Shown here: positions 11,961 through 23,377 of the stretch, piece after piece
How the letters are laid out: each line of letters begins with the position of its first letter
Numbering within the stretch: position 1 is the first letter of the stretch
NCBI GenBank assembly: GCA_950295325.1
Contig: OX485808.1
Coordinates: forward strand, 10,420,501 to 10,484,500
Direction: 5' to 3'
Origin: Polytrichum commune
Taxonomy: Eukaryota > Streptophyta > Polytrichopsida > Polytrichales > Polytrichaceae
Length of the DNA: 64,000 bases
Made by a program: the position numbers and the translations under genes
The notes under the pieces: model-generated
What the model was told of the DNA's origin: nothing
Database searches by the model: none
The model's input: the letters and a program-made list of their open reading frames with translations, nothing else

Positions 11961-11980
11961 TTTTCTCAAATTTTGTAACA
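11572..11980 (+). repeat. Copia 3' LTR
   Basis: This LTR starts with TGTGG after a purine tract and ends with TTTTGTAACA, like the 5' LTR. It contains five tandem 22-bp units (11695, 11717, 11739, 11761 and 11783; consensus TATCTTGGAATTATAGTAAT plus two bases). The 5' LTR has three. It also contains a long CT microsatellite (about 11912-11957) that is short in the 5' LTR. Confidence 0.8.
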
Positions 11981-12334
11981 CTTTGATAATTGAACTTTTT
12001 ATGTCGTTATAAGCTATTGGATAGATGTTATAATATTTATTTTAAAAAAATCCACACTATTTTGAGAAGGTTTAAAATAATATGTGATACTCAGTAACTT
12101 GCATTAATTTCTGGCTCACATTATGTCACACTCAGACTACAGTAATTACAAGATATTTCTCATCACTTTCTCCACATGTGTAGATCACAGAAATCCACAA
12201 ATGTAGTCTGAAATACTACTTAGTCTCAACTCATTGAAATTTCTTTGCGACTTGCAATGTAAAATATCCCTCTCTTCAAAATGAGAATCTCGTGTAGCTG
12301 AACACAAATTTGCAAGTAACAAATGGACCTAACC
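11981..12334. other. Intergenic DNA
   Basis: AT-rich sequence without a recognisable gene. It ends in the first copy of the 11-bp direct repeat TGGACCTAACC (12324-12334) that borders the next insertion. Confidence 0.4.
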
Positions 12335-13361
12335 AATGTCCGGGGAAAACCGGTATTTAGTGTAATGGTGGCCGGTTGGTTTTGTGAAAAGTCTGGTTGA
12401 ATTGGGAAAGTGGATGATGTGAAACCGGTGCTTGAAAAGAAAAAGAAAAAAAAAGAAAAAAGAAAAACGGATTTCAAGCGGCAACCATTTTGAGGAGGAT
12501 TTTTACCCGGATGGATTGTGAAATAGGCGGATTTCATCTGGTTTGATTCATCTAGGGGCGGATATCATCTGGTTCTAGGGTTTAGGTTAATATGTGTTTG
12601 TTGTAGGTTGTAGCAATTTGGTGAATGGTGGATAGGCGAAGCTTTTGCTTCATTATTGATGTTGACGGCTAGTGTTTAGAATGTATTATGCGTGTGTCTA
12701 TGAAAGATCTTTGTGGTGATCTTGATATTGTACTAATGGAAGCCATAGCTTTATGGAGGAACTCTACAAAGTTTAGATGGTTGTTTTCACATCCACAAAG
12801 ATACTTTTCAGGGTGTTTGTCTCTTGAAGGTGAAGATGATATTGCTAATTCTGACTCTAACAATTGATGAATTTCATTTTTGTATATAGTATGGTATGTT
12901 AGGTTACTCTTTTATCATGTTGTGGCCTCAAATCTAACATGAGGTTTTAAGATCTAGGTATGATAAAAGAGTAAATCCATGGCCATCAACCGGTTCATGA
13001 GTGATTTCAGGTTCAACTCCTGTTATGAATAAATTGTTGATCATTGTTGTTGAATGTTGATATCATTACATATTATTGTTGTATGTTGATATGTTCTTTG
13101 GGCGTTGTTTTTGAATGGTGTATGTTGTTTGTAGATATAATTTTGCTACATTGGAAACCGGCTTACTTATCAATGCCCAAGTTTTTGGCCGGCTGTCATT
13201 ACAATGAAGAGGAAACTAGCCAACACTTGAAAAAAAGTACAGGATATTAGCTGGTCCAAATTAATGGCAACAAGTTTACAACCAGTCAAATCCTGAAAAA
13301 ACCGGTCGAAGTTGTGAAGGGGCGGATTTTAGCTGGTTGAGCTCAAAAATCTCCTGAACCC
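12335..13361. mobile_element. Probable non-autonomous insertion with 11-bp target duplication
   Basis: TGGACCTAACC occurs exactly at 12324-12334 and 13362-13372, bracketing 1027 bp. The interior is rich in CCGG and repeats a GGCGGATTT-ATCTGGTT motif (12530, 12555 and 13321). It holds a long A/G tract (12431-12468). The left end (AATGTCCGGGGAAAACCGG) resembles the complement of the segment near 14575 (GTCCGGGGAG), suggesting a family. No strong terminal inverted repeats or transposase are seen. An 11-bp duplication would fit a Mutator-like or a retroposon origin. Confidence 0.4.
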
Positions 13362-16300
13362 TGGACCTAACCCCTTGATGTGTACATTTGCAAATAGGTA
13401 TGTAACTTCAAAGCTATGAGGTAAATAGAGTCTGTTGAAATACCCAATCATGAAGATGGTGCTAAAACTGTCTTTAAGCATTGGGAATAGATGCTATTAC
13501 AAGATTATTCTTAGTTGGTATTTGAAAGGGGTTTCTAAAGCACCAAAGTTTGGTGTATTTGAATTCCATATGTGAAAATTATAACTTGGGTTTAAACTTT
13601 TATTGCTACAATAAGCATCTATTTTATAGTGGGTGATCCAAAACGATCGTGAGAACCTTATATAGAGCAATGAACGGGTAGTGCCGGCAGTTAGTTACGA
13701 GCTAGCCGGTTGATTTTGAGAATTTCCGAATGCAATTGGAAAGTTTAGGAAGGGGTTCCGGAAGAAAATGAAGGTTTACGGAAATGGGCCGATTAGAAAA
13801 ATAAAATGCCGGCATTTCGGCAAGCTGCCCTAGAGTATCCACGGCAAATTGCCGATTGAGAAATTATTTTCACGGCGGGCAGCCGACCAAATATATATAT
13901 TTCAGGTAAGGTTTTCAATACTATGCATAGTTGGGGACTATGCCTTGTTGGCTTGTGGTTTGTTGGCTTGTGGCTTGTTGGCTTGTGATGCTATCCCACT
14001 TTGGAAGAAAGACAGTAAGTACCGTTTTTTGTATGCTAATCCTTCTTCTTATTTGAATTCTCCTAATACAGTGAGTATGAGTGATGTGCCTTGTTCGTTT
14101 GGGGCAATTGATACTAACGGCAATGGTATGCAAATCTTGTGACTTTTCAATACTAACTAGCCTCCGAATAATACTTGGACCCTTTTGTGGTGCTTGTATT
14201 TTTCGAAGGCTAAATCCTTAGCCCTAATATGGTAGGGGCTTTGCCAGGTTCAAATCTTGCTAAGGATACTATTTAGATGACAATAAATGGAGAGTGAATG
14301 CCCACATTGAATTAATCCACATTAATTCAAAAAAATTGAATAAATGATCATGACACATCCACCACCAAAATATAAAACCGGTCACACTTTAGACCTTCTG
14401 GAAATTGCATAAATGAAAAAAAAATTGCCGGCTAATTGCCTAAACACATTAGGAAACGGGGGCTATCAACCGATAAATTTTGCACTCTTTAGGCCACTTC
14501 CGGGTAAAATTTGTAAAATCCGAGCCACCTCCAGAAACCTCGGCAATTAGCCGGTTTCTCTACAAAACTCCCCGGACTGTGATATAGAGGTGGAGAGACC
14601 TTATCATAATTAATGTAAAGTTATCAGTTTGCACATGTGTTGTTCTAGCCCATTTGCTCCCATGAATACAAATTATTATACAACATCGCCATCCCCACGC
14701 CGTATGCATGCACAACATGTTGTTGTTGAACTCCCACCATCCAACCACCATCCCAAGAGAAATGTATCCACACCATGTGCCCTTGTTGTTTCGAAGTTCC
14801 AAAATGTTTACATTGTTTATGGTTTTAAATGTCATAGAGTATATTACTTGTGAAAATTTACTTGGAAGCTTAGAAACATCAAGTCCACTACTTGTCATCA
14901 TGACATGATGTGTCAAGAGAGAGATAACCCCAACTATTGGTGGTCACCTCATAATGGAGGTGGTCCCCTTTGATAACAAGCCATATGTGTCAATATAAAT
15001 AACCTATATATAGAGCATGAATCGTCTTTTACAGGGTGAAATTTAGCATGGCGCATTGGAGTATTTGAGATGATAATCTCCCATTTCACAATACAAGACT
15101 CGTGAAGATAACATAATTATTAATAAGCACTCTAATGCTAATTGTCATGTGGTTACACTAATGCACAACAAGTTGACCGTTAATGTAACCTTGGCATAGC
15201 CCTCATAATACAGTAAGTGACAAAAGTTTGACTAGTGACACTAAATACCATAAACACTATAGTAGAATAAGCAAATTTTAGGGTGTTACTCTTGCATAGG
15301 GTTTACAACTTTACATGAGGGTTGGGAGTACATTAGGGTCCAGGTCCAAGAAACTTGGGGTCCCAAAAATAGACCCTATTTTCGGACTCAACATTGGACT
15401 TAAGCTTAAAGATGGATTTCTTAAAGTAGGAGAACTATGTTCATGAGTGGGGATTGTCAAAATTCGGTGGAAAAGTGATGCCACATTAGATAGCGATGTT
15501 TCAAATTTTCATACCTCGGATCCATACTCTAGTATAAACTCCATGGGTCCAAAATTTAGTCCTCAACCTTATTTGTTGAGCAGGTTCCTTATACCATCAT
15601 GTAATTGCCCGCCATGGGGTCACACTCTATGTATTGCATGTGAATCATCTATCGTGTCATGTATTAAACGGTCCCACATTTTTGTCAAGCTTTACGTGTG
15701 ATAAGGCCCTCGGGGTTGCAGCCTTCCACAAATATAACCTAGCCCTTAGGCGAGAGGTGGGCCTTTGGTCATGAAAGGCCCTATCTATGTTACCTTATCT
15801 ATAACATAAACAATTCTGAATTTCTTTTCTTTGTTAATTTATGCTCATTATAGAGTGTAATGTTGTGGACATAGAAGGGTTTGGACAAACGATGCATTAT
15901 AGCATGTCATAATGTACCGTGCTTATTATGGCATGGATAATGAATACATGTCTAGAAACATACCCAAAAAGGTTAAGCAAAAATATGCCCATCATGTCTT
16001 GCAACGTGGAATTCAAAGGGTGCTGCCTGAAAACATGAGCCTATACATAAAGACTCTCTCTCTCTCTCGATTAACGCCAAGCCACTAAAGTCTTGATTTT
16101 AAACTCTTACATCAATCTACCTAGCAATGGTCCTCTTTGTAAATAAATGACTATTAGCTAAGGAGATCTAAGTCTACATACATGGAAAGAAATCATACTT
16201 ACCATGAAATGGATGTAACAAGGATGTAGATGAATAGTATAAATAACCATAGTAACAGATGTGACCCACGTCTCTAATCCACGGTAAAAATAAGGTTTAC

Positions 16301-17177
16301 AAGAACTTACCATAGGTAAGAACTCCAATATAAACCCTTAACCCTAAAAAGAGCCCTTTTTTTTACCATTCACGCAAGTGAGAGTTGTGGTGAGCTTTGT
16401 GTATACACACTAGGGTAATAGATACGTGCTAAAACTAAAAGTAAGAGAAACTAGGGCTCATCACCAAGAGGAGTATTCTACTTGAAGTAACCCAATCATG
16501 GCCAAGGAACATGTTTGAACACCCATATGTTGTTTTACAATGAGTGTTGTGATTTGGAATACTTTGATGCATTTGAAATGGATTAAGTGTGTGCGACATG
16601 GATAACAATTGGGTCTTGTTGTTATTTACCTTGTGTACGTAACTAATCCTCAAATGTTTGTTGGTTGGTTGCATGAGCACATGTGAGGCAGGCCCTTCAC
16701 ACCTTCAATACGATGATGTATTATGATTATGACATTTTATGCATCTCTATTGGTTGAAGTTACTAGGAACATTTCCCTTGTAAGTACTCCATACATGTGG
16801 TGGATTAGCTATGTGTACTTTGAGGTGAAGCAAGAAGATAGTTGATTGAACTTCCAAGGTATGGGACTGTCAAAATCAAACCTTTGTTGTTGGATATCAT
16901 TTGATAGCAGAAACCCTAAGTAAGGTACACATTCTTTCAAAGCAACTTAATCTATGACACAACTTGTCTATATTGTATAGCACATCCAGTTAGTCATATT
17001 GCAAACAACTCTATTATGCAAGCTATCATTGTGTTACCAAATAGGAAGATGCAAAAGAAATAGAAAGAGTCTTGTAGAAATTTCCATCCACCCACCCTTG
17101 TATTGAATGAAGAAGAGCTTGAAGGATTTGGCATTTGAAATGAAGAAGTTCAAACTTTGTAAAAGTTTTGAAAATTT

Positions 17178-17180
<3 letters not shown>

Positions 17181-17228
<48 letters not shown>
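17181..17228. repeat. CT microsatellite
   Basis: An almost pure (CT)n tract of about 24 units with one T-rich interruption near the 3' end. Confidence 0.9.
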
Positions 17229-17485
17229 CTTCCTTTGAAATCCATCTTTAATACCACATAATCAACAAATCTTAGGGCAAAATGCATTCTGCTCGAGCAT
17301 AATCCCTGCTCGTACATTGCGTGAGGCATAATGCCTGCCTCATGGTCTTTATAGGAAAACTCATAATAGCTTTATGCAAGGGAATGCCCTAAGGGGAGTG
17401 CATTGTGGAATTATGCCCTTTGAGCTGTGCTTTAAGAATTCCTTAATGCACTCCCTTTAGGATATTCCCTTATAAATAATTGATC

Positions 17486-17828
17486 GCTCATCCAAAAACA
17501 AAAGAATTATCATAACTTGTCATAATGTTGTATCCATGGAGGCTCGATATCATCCATTTACTCCCAAATTTTGTCCATGAGCTATTTGATCATGGACTAG
17601 ATAATTAATGAGAGGAGAGCCGATGACAAGTTGTGGGAGCTACTTGTCATCCTCCTACTCAAGCTGATTATTAGTCATAATTGATCAATTCATGGACAAA
17701 ATTTGAAAATTATAGATGATATATGCACCTTCATGGATGAAATCTTTTGATAAGTTTTGATAGCCCTTATGCTCTTGGATGAGCAATTTGTTATGACTAA
17801 TAACCAACTCTAGTAGGTGGATGACTCC
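17486..17828. repeat. Foldback inverted repeat
   Basis: The left arm 17486-17590 (GCTCATCCAA ... CAAATTTTGTCCATGAG) reappears as an imperfect reverse complement at 17690-17795 (CATGGACAAAATTTG ... TTGGATGAGC). A second inverted pair is nested with it: 17647-17684 (CATCCTCCTACTCAAGC...GATTATTAGTCATAA) against 17793-17828. The arms show many substitutions and small indels. This is most simply a decayed foldback MITE. Confidence 0.6.
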
Positions 17829-18876
17829 CCGTCCCCCCCCGGAAGCTTGTAAAGACCCATGCCATTTTTGCTTTGTCATATGAGGTATCCTTGCTTTGTG
17901 TAGTGCACTACAAATATTAAGTTTATACTAGTACATATTAATATTTCAGAGTGCATTACAAATATTAGTTCATATTAGTACTTGATTACATTTAATAACA
18001 CTTAATTAGTTTGAATGCGTATGAATACTTGTGAAGGTAGAAGGCATAACTTAAACTATTATAAAAAATACATACTAAATAAACACACTAATATAAGTTT
18101 CATTTTAGAATGACAAAGACTCTTTCAAATGGTAAGTCACTAAAATTAATGTTGAGGATTTTGTAATGCTTTTGACTTCCAAGTTAATTTCATGCTTTAT
18201 TGATGGTTTCACTTTTAAAATGAAATCTTAGTCAATTTCTCTTTTACTAAGTGAAAACGTACACATATATTGAATTTTAAACCTTGAAGGTGAAGTGCAC
18301 TCAATATGAGTTTTGTGAACAAGCAACCTTCAAAAATGGCAAGGATTTTTTTAAAAAAAGTCGGGCGGGACGGGCAGCAGTTTTCGGTCAGATCAGAATA
18401 TTTTGATTTTTTTCTGGGGGCTGCCCCCGCCCCTATCCGCTCCCCCTGAAAGCTCGTAGGGGGAGGAGGTTTAACGTGCCCCCGGATGGTTCAAGAATTT
18501 TTAGAGCCGTGGGCCATTCTCGTTAATCCTACGTTTAAATTACCTTCCGGACAGACCAGTGTTAATAACGTTTGTAGAGTTTCGGAGAGACCGATGTCGG
18601 GGGTGGTATTCTTGCGATGCCCAATGCAGCATAAGTTAGTCGGTTCACCTACACATCCTCTTCCGTTTGTTGCTCTTCTGTCTTCCGGTGGTGGTGGTGA
18701 TTGCGGGGATTCTTACTTGTCAAAATCCGTATTATTACTCTGTACAATAGTCGATTTGCAAAGCCTACCGGGGCTCCTTCAGTTTACTTAACTTAAGTTA
18801 CTCAGAGATCCCGTGTCTATTGTGCTTCCCATTTGTTACCGTGATTCCTTTGAGGCTGCGTAGGGTTTTGGGAGCC

Positions 18877-21800
18877 ATGGAGGCTCTGGCAGGTTGTCGC
18901 GGCAACCTGGCGTCGTCATCCTCATCGCATTCCTCATTCTTGGCTTCTTCAAGTCGGAGGATAGTGTTGCAATCCACCAGCAGCAGCAGGAGGCGAGTTG
19001 TTGTTGTGGGGTGTCCTGTGATTTGCTCAGCCTCGCAGAAGATTGAGACGGAGCCCACGAAGACGACATCCTCGCAGCCATACCCGGGTGGTCTGGGGCC
19101 GCACACCGGCCGCGATCCCACCGTCAAGAAGCCCAGTTGGCTGCGGCAGCGAGCACCGCAGGGGGAGAAATTGGCCAAGTTGAAGGAGAGCATCACCACA
19201 TTGAAGCTCAACACCGTCTGCGAGGAAGCTCAGTGTCCCAACATTGGAGAGGTACACATTTGGTTGCACAGCCATGGCCACTTTGAGCGCAGAGAGAGCG
19301 TTCTTTCTTTCTTTATTTTCCGAGGATTTGCATTACAAACCATCAAATTCACAGATCAACAGCATTTATCTCACATTGATTTTATCAAACATTGATTTTA
19401 CATTGATTCAACCACATGAAACTACAGCATTGTGTCAATGTCTACCAAAACACGGCTTTGCCATTGCATGACCTAAAAGGTCAATTATTGAATGAATCAT
19501 TAGTTAGATGTTGAGTCAGCACTGATGGAGATATTTAACCCCTGAGGGTTTACATCACAAACCATTAAACCTTTGAACAACATTCATTTCACATTGATTC
19601 AACCACGTTAAACTAGAACACTGAATCGATGTCTACCGAACACAGCTTTTGCCGTAGCAAGACCTCAAAGGTAAAATGTTGAATGGATCATTAGTTAGAT
19701 GTTAAGTTAGTAGTGATGAAGATATTAATCCCCTGAGGGTTTACATCACAATCACTAAATCCACAGATCAACAACATCGATTTCACATTGATTCGATTAC
19801 ATGAATCTACACCTTGAATTGATGACTACCAAACATAGCTTTGCCATTTGAACGTTTTGTTTCTGTGTTTTTATAGTTGCAAGATTAATGTTGAATGATC
19901 CATTAGTTAGATGTTAAGGTAGCACTGATAATGGTATTAGACCTGAAGGGTGGGTGTGTATCAGCACTAACTCAACATTAAATATTGGTCTCTTGCATTT
20001 TGAGATGTTGTCTGAGGTTTTGTGGGTTTTGTGGCGCAGTGTTGGAATGGCGGAGGTGGCGCAGGGGGTGAAGGAGATGGCATTGCAACAGCCACCATTA
20101 TGTTGCTGGGAGACACTTGCACTCGTGGTTGCCGTTTCTGTGCTGTTGCCACGAGCAGAAACCCTGCTCCTGCTGACCCCATGGAGCCTGAGAATACAGC
20201 CAAGGCAATTGCAAGTTGGGGGTAAAGTCCTTTTGCTTTATGCTCCGAATCACAAACCCCTAAATTCAGATTGTCAGCATTGGTGTTACACTGATTCAAT
20301 CACATCAAATTACAACATTGAAATATTGCCTACGAAACATAGGGTTGCAATTATGATCTTTTGTTTCTATATGTTATAGCTGCAAGATGTAATCGGTTGA
20401 GTTATGAGTTGAATCAATGTTGGATGAATCATTAACTAATGCCAAGTAGCAATGAAAAGATAATAAATTCTGTGTGTATGCCTATATCAAGTTCCTCATC
20501 ACAAACTTCTAAATTTAGAGATGAACATTGGCTTCACATTGTCTCAATTACATCAAACTACAATTTTGAGTCAATGCCTACCAAACATAGGGTTGCAATT
20601 TTGAATTTTTATTTCTATATCTTATGTCTGCAAGGATTTAAAGGTCGAAATATGATTTGAATCAATGTTGAATCAACTATTAGCTAAATGCTGAGTTAGA
20701 GCAATGAAACGACCCTGAACCTTGTGTATGTATCAGTGCTGGCTCAACTTGAATTTCAAGATGCCCTTTGGTTCTCAAAATTATGGACTTGTTTATCATT
20801 CACAAATATGCAACTTGTCAATACTTTTATAATACCTAGTGAGATGATGATGAGCAATGCAGTTGTATGTAGAGATTTGTATTTTCTGCCTGAAAGGTGA
20901 TGAGCTGTCAGATCTTTTTGTATCAATATTGTTGCTGATTGAGTGGTTACCTGTCAACAAATTGTGCAGAGTGGGGTATGTTGTGTTGACAAGTGTGGAC
21001 CGAGATGACATGCCTGATGGTGGGAGTGACCATTTTGCTCGAACAGTGAAGACTTTAAAGGTTTACGCACTGTATTTCCTCTGCGAAGGCTAGAAGATAT
21101 TGGAAAAGCCAGAATGCATATTGTGGTAGTTGTAGATGTAGCCTGAACTATGGAAACAGCTGCACAAATGCATTTTGCATGAACAAGTTGTGTATCATTG
21201 CAAATGGAGCTATGGTACATAAATTTCTTTTGATCCACCAATCACAATGTTAGAATTGAAGAAGCCAAATGTATAGAGATTCCGAAATAACCTTCATCGA
21301 ATGCTACAGTAGAAGAGAAGAGCTCCAACAAATAGGTTCTAGAGATCAAGGCCTATAATAGTTCATGGTTTAATATGCTTGTAGAGAATATTACTGCTGA
21401 AAATGCAAATCTCTATGCATCTTCGTTAAAACCAAGGGGTTTCTGAAACGATTTTCTACCAAATTGAGAAACCATTTGAGTCATGATAGTCTGTGAGTGG
21501 TTACTCCCCTCACAGATGTTTGCTTTTTGGGTTGCATTCTAATTTTGTTAAATTTTATCTTTTATTGTTTTTTGGTCTGTGCAGGCCTTGAAGCCCGAGA
21601 TATTAGTAGAGTGTCTGGTGTCTGACTTCAGGGGTGACTTGGCTGCTGTATTACATCTTGCCAATTCAGGACTTGATGTATTTGCCCATAATATAGAAAC
21701 AGTGAAACGATTGCAGAGAATTGTGCGAGACCCACGGGCTGGGTAAGTTATTCTCTATGTTTCTGTTGAGATGAATACCTGATTCACAATTCGAACCAAT

Positions 21801-23377
21801 CTCATGCTTCAGGTTTGAGAAACCCTGTTTAGAATAATGCAAAGGTTTTGTTGCTTTTTCTCCCTTTTTCCCTGAAAGCCAGGTATGATGATCTCAAATG
21901 ATGACTCACCCTTCACAATGCATCAAGCTCAACATGCTATTCCCCAAACACTAGACGAAATAGAAAATGAATTGTGTGGAAATCTTTGCATGTGTTTTGA
22001 CTGCTATGTGGTTTCTGATTTGATATTGGGTGCCTATGGAGGCAGGTATGATCAAAGCATGGCAGTCCTGAAGCATGCTAAGGGAGTGAGAGGGATGGTG
22101 ACTAAATCTTCTATTATGTTGGGCTTGGGTGAAAAAGATGAAGAAATCAAACAAACCATGCTCGATCTGCGTGCTGCAGGGGTAGACATATGCACTCTGG
22201 GCCAATATTTGCAGGTGAAATGGAAACCCATTTAGCAGCTTCATGTGATCTAGGAATTGTGAGAGGGCCAATGTAATTTTGTATCAATTGATACTGATTT
22301 ATTTATGCCCTACCCATGATCAACAGAATGAACAGATGCTACTTCTTTTTTCTGTTTATTACTATCAAATTTTGTCAATGATGTGTCCTGTGGTAGCTAC
22401 CCTAAAGTGTCCTATTAATGTGGAAATAGTTAAATGTGGGCCACTCTAATTGTATAGTCAGGGTGGAAATAATGTGGGTCCAAGATCCTGGGTCTTCCCT
22501 CAAGTCTCCCTGGACACTTCCAACCAACACCTAAGGTATTAGTTCAAGGACAAAAGTAGCATAAATCAAAGTAATCAGCCACATCAATTTTCTACAAAAA
22601 TGATTATTGTGGCCCTCACCGATTTAGTACTGAGATTTGGTGTGGGTTGAAACTTAATGTGGAATCTAGAGAATTATTGTGGCCCACACTAATAGGACAA
22701 ATTAAAGTACTTGTCATGAGCATCCCATGTTGTAGTTAGAAGCTGACTCTGCAAGGAATCAAAGCTTTGTTGTGTTGACATGCAATCACCATTTTCGTGA
22801 AATATGGGTCATTCTGTGCGTGTTGTCCTACTGGATTCTGACTTGGAGTACAGCTGGCTCATCAACTGTCACTGGAGTGTGATATTTGTGCACAAATATT
22901 TGGAGATGGCTAACCCTATTTTCTGTTTTCTGTGCAGCCCACGCCACTCCATCTCACAGTGAAGGAATATGTCACGCCTGAGAAATTTGATTATTGGAGG
23001 CAGTATGGAGAGTCTATTGGCTTCAGATATGTTGCCAGTGGTCCCCTGGTAAACTATTGTCCCTACCTAAATCTTCCATTTTCATATGCATGTTCAGTTC
23101 GTTTGTTTGGATGAATTTTTTTATGAACTTTGTATGAAATCATCAGTAGCCTTGTAAAAGACTGTTCAGCTCTTTAACATATCTTTTCTAAGTAGAATCA
23201 AAAGAGGGGCACTGTATCTTGATGAATAGTGTCATTCCTAGGTATTTGTTAAGTGCTCAATCTATCAGTTCCCTAACATGCTTTTGTGTTCTGTAGGTCC
23301 GGTCTTCTTATCGAGCAGGAGAGTTTTTCATTGAAAGCATGATTAGGGAAGAGCAAAAAGTTGCTACTCATAGTTAA
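18877..23377 (+). CDS. LIP1P: Lipoyl synthase, plastidial (radical SAM)
   Basis: The enzyme inserts two sulfur atoms into octanoyl groups on lipoate-dependent proteins such as plastid pyruvate dehydrogenase E2, using S-adenosylmethionine. Seven exons (18877-19251, 20040-20221, 20970-21060, 21585-21742, 22046-22214, 22938-23048 and 23297-23377) give 388 residues with all phases consistent. The first 50 or so residues are Ser/Arg-rich with few acidic residues, as in a chloroplast transit peptide. The auxiliary-cluster motif [12 protein letters not shown] spans the exon 1/2 junction. The radical SAM motif CTRGCRFC has cysteines near 152, 156 and 159. [61 protein letters not shown] and the terminal RSSYRAGE follow in family order. 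PYPGG...GRDP and [10 protein letters not shown] favour the plastid over the mitochondrial paralogue. A Gly-rich insertion ([11 protein letters not shown]) precedes the motif [12 protein letters not shown]. The start ATG was chosen because it opens exon 1 and has a transit peptide behind it. Confidence 0.97.
19335..20760 (+). repeat. Diverged tandem repeat array in lipoyl synthase introns 1 and 2
   Basis: Five related units carry ACATTGATTCAA-like, TGTCTACCAAACATAG-like and CATTAGTTAGATGTTAAG-like segments in the same order. Anchor positions are 19398, 19590 and 19783 in intron 1, and 20288 and 20535 in intron 2. Unit spacing is 192-193 bp in intron 1 and 247 bp in intron 2. Exon 2 (20040-20221) lies between units three and four. 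Confidence 0.75.
22400..22700. repeat. Small inverted-repeat element in lipoyl synthase intron 5
   Basis: GTCCTATTAATGTGG (22408) and GGCCA nearby are mirrored by the complement of TGGCCCACACTAATAGGACA (22680-22699). The roughly 300-bp span looks like a MITE. Arms are imperfect and no target duplication is clear. Confidence 0.4.

Larger units (their letters stand above)
4804..11980 (+). mobile_element. Degenerate Ty1/copia LTR retrotransposon with a nested insertion
   Basis: Two related LTRs bound the element (4804-5107 and 11572-11980). A possible primer-binding segment follows the 5' LTR at 5108-5119, and a purine-rich tract (11560-11571) precedes the 3' LTR. The internal region holds broken copia reverse transcriptase and RNase H coding sequence at 9950-11340. 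A non-LTR fragment of 2.2 kb is inserted at 5791-8000. Apart from that fragment, 5120-9940 shows no intact gag, protease or integrase frame, only AT-rich decayed sequence. The element is defective. The LTRs differ by substitutions, by copy number of a 22-bp repeat and by a CT tract, so it is not a recent insertion. Confidence 0.8.
13373..18876. other. Intergenic region upstream of lipoyl synthase
   Basis: No convincing gene is present; frames are short and lack family motifs. Contents include a second CCGG-rich stretch (about 13680-14580) with a short ATATAGAG repeat at both edges and a tandem TTGTTGGCTTGTGG-like repeat (13945-13990). There are also CT microsatellites (about 16052-16069 and 17180-17228) and a foldback repeat (17486-17828). 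The last 500 bp turn GC-rich (18360-18876, with runs of C and G near 18415-18485) and probably hold the lipoyl synthase promoter and 5' UTR. I could not fix a TATA box or transcription start. Confidence 0.45.

Noticed and set aside
18486-18791. 101-codon frame upstream of lipoyl synthase
   Set aside because: No motif and no splice connection to the transit peptide exon. It lies in the presumed promoter/5' UTR.
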